A DNA stretch of 41,271 nucleotides from Smittium mucronatum (taxonomy: Eukaryota; Kickxellomycota; Harpellomycetes; Harpellales; Legeriomycetaceae), in contig LSSL01000560.1 in the NCBI GenBank assembly GCA_001953115.1, positions 19,077 to 60,347 on the forward strand, read 5' to 3'. This document shows positions 25,170 to 34,316 of this stretch, in pieces; position 1 is the first letter of the stretch; every line of letters starts with the position of its first letter. Below the pieces are notes generated by a model. That model was not told where the DNA came from. It did not search any database and saw nothing but the letters and a program-made list of their open reading frames with translations. The position numbers and the translations under genes are program-made.

Positions 25170-28169
25170 CATTTTTAAAGTATTAAAATATTTATAAGGA
25201 TGTGTAATACTGAATTTGAGAGATTTATTTTATCATTATGGATATAAATTGAGACTTATAAAATGTTATGGATGTTAAATAAAAATAAATAAACATTATA
25301 CAGAGTGTTCAGAGTCACTCATAATAGTCTTAGATATGCATATATCCTCCTGAATGTATTTTCTCTTTAACTTTTGGAATAAATGGTGCGAATATCACCG
25401 TTAAATCTCTATTACTCACTAAAGATACTTATAATCCCCCTTTATTTTTGGCTATCCTTTTTTTTTCTTCCTTTCAACTTGAAAATTCATTTTCCTGTAT
25501 CCTGATAATGTCGTAAAATTTTACATCGTCTAATCTAAGTGAGAATTTAGGTATGTGGAATTTTTTAAGAGATATAAATATATCGGTAAAAGTTTCGATA
25601 TTTTCTAAAGACCCCCTAAAAGTATCCTTTGTTATTTTGAACAGTATTTTTAATCGTCCAAAAAAATAAATTTAAACTTTTATTCTTTCACTGTGATCAG
25701 GAGTGCGATTATATGTGATTTCTGAAATATCTGAGTCCAATGAGCCAGATGGAGATCCACAAAAGCTTTGGAAATTTTGTGAGTGACTCTTTGAATTTAA
25801 CTAATTGTTTTTTCGGTATAACTGTCTTAATTTTTTTATCGATTCATAAATAGCATATATTTGCTATAATTCCTCATTAATCATGATTTCCAGTTTATTA
25901 TATTCTGAAATAATTAGTATTTTTTTCAAAATACTTCATTAAATCTTTTCTATTTTTTTAAAAACCAACATATAATGTATTTAAACTTCAATAAAGGAAC
26001 CAAAAAACGTACATAGACCATCTGGTATAACTTAAAACTATCTTTTTAAGCAGTGGCGATGAATTTTTTTCTGAATAAAATATTTCCCCGTCTTGGAAGG
26101 AGTCTCTTGGTCTGTTTATAAAAAAACGGTAAAATCTACTATCAATGCTACATAAAAATTATTTATAAGGAATATGAAATGGTAAAAATGTACCTATTTA
26201 TTCATAATACATAAATTCTTCTTTAAAAAGTTTATCTAACCACTGTTTCAGTGGAATTAATCAACTTAAAGATTGATCAAGGTTTTTTTCAAAAAAAATT
26301 CCACATTTTCTCAAATATGAATTATTATATAATAAAGTCAAGAATATAAGAAGCTTATCCTTGGGTGCTGATTTTTAATTTATTTTTCACTTTTTTTTAA
26401 TTCTAAATTTATAAGGCCTTTATCATAAGTCCGATATATTTCATCAAAATCACCCATCTAGAATCATGTCATAAAATAAACATTTTCATGATTTTTAGAA
26501 AGCGCTTTATATAATGAGAATAATAGATATCGGAGTCACTGATATAGATTTCTGAAATATCAGATGAAATTATGATTTAGGTTTCAAGATATTTGGTTAC
26601 TTCACTGTATCTCTCAATTCTCTGTTGAATATTAAACCTTCCTTTTTCACTATCTCCTTTAAATTTTCTATTATAAGGAATTTTCTTGTGTATTCATAAT
26701 ATAATTATGGATTTTTTATGATTTAAATTAAGGTTCTTATCTTAATACTTTCATTTTTTTTAGAAATTGATGGATAAAATGTTGAGATTTTCATAAAAAA
26801 CATTAGTGCAGTATTGATTTTACAAATATAAAAACAATATTGCAAAATTTTACCTTTTAGTCATCATATCAAAGTTAAAAATTCTCAAAAAAAAACATTA
26901 ACCAATATAATTATTTTTTATTAAGGATTGATTCTCACAACATTTCAAAATGGGGAAAATTAATTTTCTTTTTATAGTATAAATTTTTTGGATTTTAAAT
27001 ATTTAAAAAACAAACATAAAATATGCCAAAAATATAAAATATTCCACATATTCTCATAAACAGATTCTAATATCAGACTTTTTTGATTCAAGATTTTGTT
27101 AGAAACTCATTTAAATTTATAACGTATTTAGTGAAAAATTTCTAGTTTTTTAGATGAATATCTCAACATAAAAACCAAACACGTTTTAAGGGTTTAAAAA
27201 ATGAATCAAATCTAGCCGTTTTAGTGGTAAAATTAAAATACTGATATGATAACATAACAAATTTAACATTAATTTCGAAAAATCTATATAAAATAATCAA
27301 TTAAGAATCCTATAAAGTGATTTTTCGTTAAATAAGGATTAAATTGTCAATAATGATTAAAACTATATCTTTATCATTATTAATATATCTGCAATACTAA
27401 TACTAATGATATTTAATTGATATTAGATTAATTTTATATAGGGTCAAATAATAAAAAAATTATGTAATTTTCAATAATTTATTCATATATTTTTTCTCCC
27501 CCATTTCTATTAAACAATAAAATGTGGAATATGCTTATTTTACGAACTAATATCTTTATAGATATTTGGAGTAAGTAAAGTATCTAATTATGTATTAAGA
27601 TATCGGAGTTTAAGCTAAGATAAAAAATATCTATGATATTATATATCATGTATATCACAATAACACTACAGTCGTGAAAAATTATTTATGGTAAGAATAT
27701 AAAACTTTTGATACTGGTAATACTTTATGTAAATCTTTAAATCTGATACCATTCGCTATCATTGATTTTGGACTTAAATTTTAATTATTAATACCCTATC
27801 AAATGCTTAAATATAAACAAATAGGGATATTTAAACCGAAAACACACAAAAAAAAAGCAATAAGATATTCGCGTAATTATTTTTCAGATTTCCATTTTCT
27901 AACCTTTTAATTACTTTTTTTTGTATTACGGAATTTTATCCTAAGATAAATAACCTTTTAAAACTGTCTCTTTTGCTATTTTCCCTACTATAAATGTTAT
28001 CAAGACATTTCATCCATTTTTTACACCCAATTCCCATTTCATCCAATGAATTCTTACCCAATTTACATTTGATCCAATTACATTTGCTCCAAAATAGATA
28101 ACTAAACAGTGTTAATCTTTTTGGTTTAAAAATTATTAATATTATTTATCAAAATTTTATTTAGATTAA

Positions 28170-28316
28170 ATATTAAAAATATACTAATTTATTTTGAAAT
28201 CGCTTAAATTTATTGAAAACATGCTAAATTAAACAAAAAAAATACTAATTTTCCTAAACCAATACAATATTTATGTTACACAGGGCGTAATTTTGCCAAG
28301 AAATTTACTAAAAATT
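28170..28316 (+). repeat. Inverted repeat, left inner arm
   Basis: Matches the complement of 29303-29450 nearly throughout, including ATGTTACACAGG next to CGTAATTTTGC. Much better conserved than the 11.8-13.35 kb pair, so this element is younger. Confidence 0.8.
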
Positions 28317-28540
28317 ACTAATTTTTGAACGAATAATTATTTGAATACAAACTGATTACCCCAGTATTTCATATGTATTTTTTCTACTAAAAATAAAAAT
28401 AAAATGCTTAAATAATAATGATGGATTCAATTTTATAATTAAACTAATTAAATAATCGGTCGAAAGTATTTCATTTTATTAATTTCGGAATAAAATTAAA
28501 AGTCATAGTTAAAAAATATAGCGAAAGATTCCTCTTCAAT

Positions 28541-28690
28541 CTTTCAACTCAAAAAAATCCTAATCCTACCCTCCCATTTCACACTTGTTTACTCTCAAAC
28601 TCCCCTACTCTTTTTACATTGATCTTATCATATTCCTTATCCCCTCTTGAGATCCTCACCTCTACTCATTCCCACCCCAAAGTTTTACCG
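28541..28690. other. Strand-asymmetric C/T-rich tract
   Basis: About 150 bp in which C greatly outnumbers G on the plus strand (blocks such as CTACCCTCCC, CTCCCCTACTC, CATTCCCACCCC), unlike anything around it. No reading frame or RNA fold was recognised. It sits in the centre of the foldback element and may be cargo or an older insertion. Confidence 0.6.
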
Positions 28691-29302
28691 CCTGATCTTA
28701 CACTACACATATTTTGTCTACTGAAAGATAATTTTATACACTAACAATGGAAAGAAAATTTACCCATATTTAGCTTGTTTTCGTTAAATAATATTTGTAG
28801 TAGCCGAAATAAAAATTGTTTGATGATATTTAATGAAAGGCTAATATTTTGAATCTTTCTTAATAATAAATCAGACCTGATATAGCGTATTGTTTGCAAA
28901 TACTTATGATTTAGTAGCTATATTTATTATGTTTACAATTGTTTGGAGTAATCACGAATACCTCCTAAATATATTTATCTAGCTCGCTCTAAAACTTGAG
29001 TTTCGATATAAGATTTAATAAATTACACCCTGCTCTGCATTTATAATCGCACTTTTAAAATTTTGAATTAGCTCATTTTTCAAAATTATGATGATAGTGA
29101 ATGGATAAAGAGTATGTAACTTTACATTCGCAAAAGTAATGGAGTTATGCTTATTTTTATATGAATTATATATACTACTTTTTTATTTTTTTTAAATACA
29201 ACTGTCTTTTTTGCTTTTAAAATTTAACCTCTGTAGATTTTCAATATTCTAAAAAAATAAGAATCGATTTTACAGCTTGAAATGTGAAAGGAATACTTGT
29301 TA

Positions 29303-29450
29303 TGTTTTTAGTAAATTTCTTTGCAAAATTACGACCTGTGTAACATCAATATTGTATTGGTTTAGGAAAATTAATATGCTTTTGGTTAATTTAGCATGTT
29401 TTCAATAAATTTAAGCGATTTCAAAATAAATTAATATATTTTTATTATCT
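29303..29450 (-). repeat. Inverted repeat, right inner arm
   Basis: Reverse-complement partner of 28170-28316. Differences are scattered single bases and small length changes in A runs. Confidence 0.8.
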
Positions 29451-29619
29451 TACCTTATATTTAATCGAAGCTCTACATTAATAAATTCAAACGAGATTTT
29501 TATTTTTCTCTAATTATAAGTTATAGAATTGGGTAAAAAGTATATTGGGTGAAATGTAAATTGTGTGAAATAGCACTTGATGAAATAATATTGGATTAAA
29601 TTATGCGTAACCAGCATAA

Positions 29620-29775
29620 TAATATCTCTATATTTTACCAATAGAAGATTTGTTTTGTTGTTTACATTATTCAATAATTTTGTACCTTTTCTTTGCACTA
29701 TGTTTCCTAATTAGGAAAGTGGAAACTTTTAATAGTGAAGTATGCGCTCTCAAAGAGAATCTCCCATATAGATGA
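29620..29775 (+). repeat. Dispersed repeat family, copy A
   Basis: Member of a short interspersed family seen only in the 28-41 kb part. Diagnostic order is TTTTACCAATAGAA, then after a variable stretch CTAATTAGGAAAG, then CTCTCAAAGAGAATCTC. This copy has all three (about 29634, 29707 and 29747 onward) and starts just beyond the right end of the foldback element. No polymerase III boxes or poly(A) tail were seen, so SINE status is unproven. Confidence 0.6.
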
Positions 29776-29910
29776 ATAGATTCGGACTCTTGAATCGGTA
29801 AACTCCGAGATAGTTTTATTACCAAAATCATGATCCCTTCAGTTTTAGCCTTTTTTGTTCAAAGTATGCAAGTTTCCAACAAATAAAATTCAATAAACCC
29901 AAGGTTACGC

Positions 29911-30212
29911 GACATTTGACTCAAATCCAATTTATCTAATGCAACTTCCACAAGTGACACTTATTCCAATTTGCATTTCTCCTAATTGAATTTTCATTCA
30001 TTTGACTTAACACCCAATTATATAACTTTTAGAGCTAAAAAAACTGCCTTTGAGTTTGTTATCGGAGAATTTAGATCAAATATAGCGGTTAGAAAATAAT
30101 ATTCACATTTTTTATACTAAAAAGCTCCACGCAGTTTATTTATCAATTTTGAAACAAATGGAGCCTGAGTGAAATGTGGATTATATGAAAATTCATTGGA
30201 TGAAATTTCCTG
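29911..30212. mobile_element. Second, smaller foldback array pair
   Basis: Forward motifs of the CATTTGAC/ATCCAATTT type run from 29911 to about 30020. The same motif type recurs in complement at about 30157-30212. The far right end, read in complement (AAATTTCATCCAATGAATT), is almost the same as a sequence at about 28050 in the left array of the neighbouring element. The two structures are therefore the same family, either side by side or as one composite element spanning 27998-30216. Confidence 0.5.
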
Positions 30213-30330
30213 ATGCCATTCTAAATATGGGTATTATCAAACTCAGTTGGATTGTTTTCTTTTACTTTATCCAATAATATAGGTTTATTTTGTTTTCATT
30301 TCTAACATTGAGCATAAATTATCAGTTATT

Positions 30331-30436
30331 TTTGTACCACCAGCCCTGAAAAGGTTAATGAGTTAGCAATTTACAATTTTATGTTGCACGCTAATAGTTT
30401 AATCAATTGCTGGGTGGGCCGAAAAAGATTAACTTC
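30331..30436. repeat. Two TTAA-flanked terminus-like motifs
   Basis: GCCCTGAAAAGG followed by TTAA (30355-30358), and GGGCCGAAAAAGA followed by TTAA about 70 bp later, both resemble the right end of the MITE candidate at 31211-31374. In complement the first continues as GCTGGTGGTACAAA, and the left end of that candidate continues as GTGATGGTACAAA, so these appear to be partial copies of the same termini. No matching left end was found here. Confidence 0.35.
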
Positions 30437-30863
30437 AGTTTGTGCTAATAACGGTTTTTTATTTCAAATTTTACCATTAATAAGATTTTATTAAAGGTAA
30501 AAAGAAATCCCACTTTGAAGCATTACAAATAACCTTAGTACTCTTTTCAAAACCTTGTCTTTTTTATAGTGCCATGACTGTTTGTATACTACCATTTCAT
30601 ATACTTTTTCTACCTATCATTTTACATAATTTATAATGTTTCAACAAATGAAATTTGTGTATTTTTAAAATTACGCGTGAATAAATTAAATCTTTTGATT
30701 TCTACTTATTGGTCAAAAAGATATGAAATGACCAGTGTGCCAATTGGTAGTATACCAATAGTCCTGACATCCTTATTACTATGAAAACCATTGGATATAA
30801 ATTATATTTAATCACCAATAATCCAATAAAACGTCTACAGCTTTCAAGTAGAAAATTCTTTTT

Positions 30864-30916
30864 GTAATTCCATTTTATAAAATCCGTGATTAAAAAAAAA
30901 AAAAAAAGTAATTCCA
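30864..30916 (+). mobile_element. Tiny poly(A) retro-insert with 9-bp target duplication
   Basis: GTAATTCCA at 30864-30872 is repeated at 30908-30916. Between the copies lie 19 nt starting TTTT and ending CCGTGATT, then A16 (30892-30907). This is the hallmark of target-primed reverse transcription of an RNA 3' end, severely 5'-truncated. Its body shares ATAAAAT-CCGTGAT with the insert about 140 bp downstream, so both derive from the same source RNA. Confidence 0.7.
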
Positions 30917-30965
30917 ATTTTGAATCACCCAATAAATTTATGATTAATCTTAACTTCATTTTTTC

Positions 30966-31100
30966 GAATTAGGAAAGTAGTAAAAATTTAATAAGTTAGT
31001 GCCCGCTTTTTAATGACGTTATCTTACAATAAAATTCCGTGATACAAAAAAAAAAAAAAAAAAAAGTTAGTGCCCGCTCTCAAGGAAAATCTCTCAGCTA
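30966..31100 (+). repeat. Dispersed repeat family, copy G, split by a retro-insert
   Basis: GAATTAGGAAAGTAG and the GCTCTCAAGGAAAATCTC core of the family are recognisable, but a poly(A) retro-insert at 31008-31063 interrupts the copy. The interruption proves that the family was present before that retroposition event. Confidence 0.55.
30993..31078 (+). mobile_element. Poly(A) retro-insert with 15-bp target duplication
   Basis: AAGTTAGTGCCCGCT at 30993-31007 is repeated exactly at 31064-31078. The insert is a 38-nt body followed by a run of 20 A (31046-31065, the last two also counted in the duplication). AATAAA at 31028-31033 lies 12 nt before the A run, so the body is the extreme 3' end of a polyadenylated RNA. 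The same 3' end (CCGTGAT then A) recurs at 30873-30907. A LINE-type machinery acting on a LINE or SINE with this 3' end is the simplest explanation. Confidence 0.8.
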
Positions 31101-31210
31101 TAAAACTAAGGATATTGCTGGTAAATTAGATTACATGGCGTAATAATAGCTTCAACTAATCGTATTTTCCCCCAAAATATAGATATAAAATACAAAAAAA
31201 ATAGATTTAT

Positions 31211-31374
31211 CCCTTTCAGGGGTGATGGTACAAAAAATGGCTTCCACTTTTCGCTCAATGTTATTATTAGTTCAATTTTATTTGTATACCATTGGGCTGA
31301 TCACATTTTTGAACCAATTGGAATTTCAAATATACGCAAATAGGGGCAAGGCACAAATTTGGGCCCGGAAAGGG
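31211..31374 (+). mobile_element. Candidate 164-bp TTAA-type (piggyBac-like) MITE
   Basis: The left end is CCCTTTCAGGGG and the right end, in complement, is CCCTTTCCGGG, matching at 10 of 11 positions. The flanks are TTAT (31207-31210) and TTAA (31375-31378). TTAA duplications with CCC-starting termini are characteristic of piggyBac-type elements, and here the left TTAA would have one change. A short stop-free frame at 31222-31440 covers most of this element and is therefore regarded as spurious. The ends are short and the flank imperfect, so this is tentative. Confidence 0.4.
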
Positions 31375-32286
31375 TTAAACATTGAAGTTCAGTTAATACG
31401 TGTTGATAAGCATATATTGCATTTGAATTGTTTTTCATAAAGCTTTGGACATCGGTGGTTTTCAGTTATGTCCCCTTTGTTGACCAAGTAATAACAGCTA
31501 TTAGAATAAATGAATAATAGTAGTTATTGTTAGAAATAAAAAAAATGTCATCAAAACCAAGTCAAGTTTATAAAGGTTTAATATAAAAAATAGACTAGTA
31601 TACAATTTGAAATATTTTGAATGCTAATAACTTTTTGGAGAGTTTATTCCCAAATTCCATATCTCGGTAATGATTTAATTATTAGTTTGCCCAATTCAAA
31701 CTTAATCCACAATTTTCAAAAAAAACATGCAATTTAATTCAAATTTGGAGATATATTTCGCTGAAAATTTTGAACAATGGAGATCCATCTCACATTTACA
31801 CATTGCATCAATAATTCCATTCAGATTAGCTTAATATCAACTAAGGAAAAAAACCAAGCCTTTATTATATTCTAATAAAACACGATAGATAGGGAGACTG
31901 TGTAGCATGTATGTTTAAATCTAGAAAATACTTAATCTCATACTATTATGAGCCAAAATAGTAAAATTATACTATTATTCCCCAGGATTAAGATTTCAAA
32001 AATAGAATTCGATAAAAATTAACCTCAAATAATGATTTTGATTGCTACGCTTTTTTGTATTTAGTTCACTAATTGGATAACATAAATCGATTAAACAACA
32101 AATTGATGTTCATAATCTATTTGGGATCTAAAATAGATATGAATTATTTTTTTTTATTAATTTAAAAAAAAAGACTGGTAGTTGTTTTTTGGTTTTTATT
32201 GACCCCTTTTTATTTTGGATTGTGTAAACAATTTCAAATTCTAGACCATTTTTAACATTTCTCCTATAAATTTTAGATCTACTATA

Positions 32287-32295
32287 TTTTCTGAA
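32287..32295 (+). repeat. Target-site duplication, left copy
   Basis: TTTTCTGAA immediately before the GGGGATTAAGC terminus. Identical to 33042-33050. Confidence 0.85.
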
Positions 32296-33041
32296 GGGGA
32301 TTAAGCAAAAATAATCATGCTTTATAAAATAATAGCAAAAATAGTCATGATTTGAACTTATTGCAAAAATAGTCAAATTAAATCGATTGAGTTATATATT
32401 TAGCGAACGGAAACAATTTTACACAAAATTTCAGGTAGTCTAAAGGATTATCAAACAATTTCAAAGCATTTTTAATTTTCTTTTTTATTAGGCTAAATGT
32501 ACCAAGTAAACAAGCTGCAATAAATGTTAGAACGAATTAAAAACATGTGAGATTCTCTTTGGGAGTGGTCGATTGCTTAATATATCTTTTCTAATCTCCT
32601 AATTTAGAAATATGATGCAAATTTAAAGCATAAATCTATTCATTAATTCATAATAGTAATTGCTGAAACTAATTTTCTATTGGTAAAATGAAAGTGTGTT
32701 AGGATTAGTAAATATTTATAGTTTTTATTGGCTTGATTTTGATTAAATTTTATTTAACCAATTGTTTAGACAGTAAAAAGCAGTCTTTTCTTGAAGGAGT
32801 CTCCTATTTATCACAGTTTTTGTTTACTTGATAAGCTTTAACCCAATTAAAAAGAAAATTAAAAAGCATTTAAATTTCTTTATTTAATCAATTGGATTAA
32901 CTTGGAAGCTTGGATTAAAATTGTTTCCGTTCGCTAAATAGATAATTACATCGATTTATTCTGATTATTTTTACAATCAATTTAAAATTTGACTGTTTTT
33001 GCAACTATTTTGAAAAGTATGACTATTTTTGCTTAATCCCC
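32296..33041. mobile_element. 746-bp long-TIR non-autonomous DNA transposon (Mutator-like type)
   Basis: It begins GGGGATTAAGC and ends with the exact complement GCTTAATCCCC, directly flanked by a perfect 9-bp duplication TTTTCTGAA. The arms extend about 235 bp inward (left to about 32530, right from about 32805) and include a 25-bp identical block at 32397-32421 versus 32916-32940. Each arm has three subterminal copies of a GCAAAAATAGTCAT-like motif. There is no coding frame. A 9-bp duplication with long TIRs is typical of Mutator-like (MULE) MITEs, although Merlin-type elements (8-9 bp) are an alternative. The centre, about 32540-32765, carries a reverse-oriented copy of the dispersed repeat family. 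Intact ends and a perfect duplication suggest fairly recent insertion. Confidence 0.8.
32543..32765 (-). repeat. Dispersed repeat family, copy C (in the loop of the long-TIR element)
   Basis: In complement it shows TTTTACCAATAGAAAATTAG, CTAAATTAGGAGA and CTCCCAAAGAGAATCTCAC in the family order. It is one of the best preserved copies and occupies the spacer between the TIR arms, either as cargo of the element or as a later insertion. Confidence 0.6.
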
Positions 33042-33050
33042 TTTTCTGAA
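33042..33050 (+). repeat. Target-site duplication, right copy
   Basis: TTTTCTGAA immediately after the GCTTAATCCCC terminus. Exact copy of 32287-32295. Confidence 0.85.
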
Positions 33051-34240
33051 TTAAGATTAACTTATTAATTGTATATAAAGTGTGAATTGGTGCTTATTCA
33101 AATACAATATTTTGTACTTGGACATATCTAATAAATGCACCTGGATGATGGATAATAAATACCCGAATGTATCTAAAATATATTAGATTAGTGTTTAGCG
33201 TATATTTCATTCATATAAACTGTGGAACTTACATCTAAATACTAATAAGATCTCTTGTTTGAGATTTCACCCGGTGTTATGTATACAATATACTAATTTA
33301 TGGGATCAATATGACCCAGAGCAAACCAATATAATCATTAAATGGTGCCTGATTTGGATTAAATTTACCAAATTCAATCTAGTTCCATTTACAGATGAAT
33401 AAGATGCAGTCTAGACAACAGATTAGTTGGTACTGAATGTATAAAAAAAATATAAAAGGGTTACACGATTTGATGTAATAAGGAAAATAAATCGATTAAT
33501 TGAATATTGGTGTTTTGACACGTATTCACATCCATTTTTGTAGTACATTATATCTAATTAGGAATGCTTATCCAGTTTTGACACTAAAGGGTGGATTATA
33601 AAAAAGCATTTTTAATAATATTGAATCTAAATCCGATGTTTACTTTCAAGCACATTTCTTCATTAGTAATTCCTTTAATTTATCCTAACAAAAATACTCG
33701 GTTTTTAGTTAATATCTCATTTAGCTGTTTTAGGACTAACAGGACAAATTTGAGATCAAAATTTCGGTCAAAATAAATCCTTGAATTATTGCTAAATTCA
33801 GCCAATTATATTAATCGAATATGTATAATATATTTACAAATGGGTGATCGACGTACACGTATAGACAGATGATGTTGATTTAGCTTGGTTGTTGAATGGG
33901 TTGATCAAAAATTCAGTGCTATATCTGGAAGCGAGCTTACATTTATCGGTTTCAGGGTCATTAGAATAACACCAATAAAAATAATATGACTTTCTCACGT
34001 TTTGTACAATCAATAATCAATAATAAGACAAAATTTTAACACACATAGCATTAAAAAAAATTGCTAGTTTTTATTCGTTAATAAGATCTTTTCATTTATT
34101 TTAGCATGAAAAATAAAAGTTCACTTAGTTAAAGGCATTCAAATGGCCATGGCACCTCTTTGGAAGATTTTACTATTCAGTAACAATATCCAAAAAAAAA
34201 TTTATCGTTGGAGTGATTTTTTATCATAAGAAATTCCTTT
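33051..34240. other. Intergenic region, no gene supported
   Basis: Somewhat less AT-rich than the first 28 kb. One frame around 33080-33580 gives protein-like stretches but has about the number of stops expected by chance, and the 61-codon frame at 33591-33776 has no ATG start and no recognisable motif. Nothing else was identified. Confidence 0.5.
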
Positions 34241-34248
34241 ACTTGTAT

Positions 34249-34316
34249 ACGCGAGATTCTTTTTGAGAACAAACTTCTTTTATCCAGTATTTTTATTTGC
34301 CCTAATTTGGAAAAAG
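34249..34316 (-). repeat. Dispersed repeat family, copy D (fragment)
   Basis: In complement it reads CCAAATTAGGGC, then GTTCTCAAAAAGAATCTCGC, preserving the last two landmarks of the family. The upstream half is missing or unrecognisable. Confidence 0.5.

Larger units (their letters stand above)
15657..27997. other. AT-rich gene desert
   Basis: No gene is supported. The few frames of about 60 codons are Phe/Ile/Tyr/Asn-rich and look random. Visible items are a G9 run at 15883-15891, paired G/C runs at 20872-20881, 21648-21658 and 23429-23439, an (AT)10 tract and a 10-bp inverted repeat at 19579-19625. No rRNA, tRNA or recognisable transposon terminus was found. Confidence 0.65.
27998..29605. 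mobile_element. Foldback-type element with arrayed ends
   Basis: The outer ends carry short tandem motifs of the type CATTTCATCCAAT / ACATTTGATCCAATT: forward at about 28003-28090 and in complement at 29524-29605. Inside these lies a strongly conserved inverted pair, 28170-28316 against 29303-29450, close to 90% identical by eye (shared: ATTTTGAAATCGCTTAAATT, TTTCCTAAACCAATACAATA, ATGTTACACAGG). Arms made of an array plus a unique inner part, with no coding frame between them, are typical of foldback transposons and long-TIR MITEs. The roughly 1-kb centre contains an unusual C/T-rich stretch at 28541-28690. The superfamily cannot be assigned because no target-site duplication was identified. 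Confidence 0.65.

Noticed and set aside
31222..31440. 72-codon frame, plus strand
   Set aside because: It lies mostly inside the proposed 164-bp TTAA-type element, and related terminus sequences elsewhere are not in frame.
33079..33580. A plus-strand frame giving protein-like stretches interrupted only by TAA/TAG, suggesting a pseudogene or a genetic code reading TAR as Gln
   Set aside because: The number of stops is about what chance predicts at this AT content. The transposase-like gene encodes all its Gln residues with CAA/CAG and contains no internal TAR, so code reassignment is not supported.
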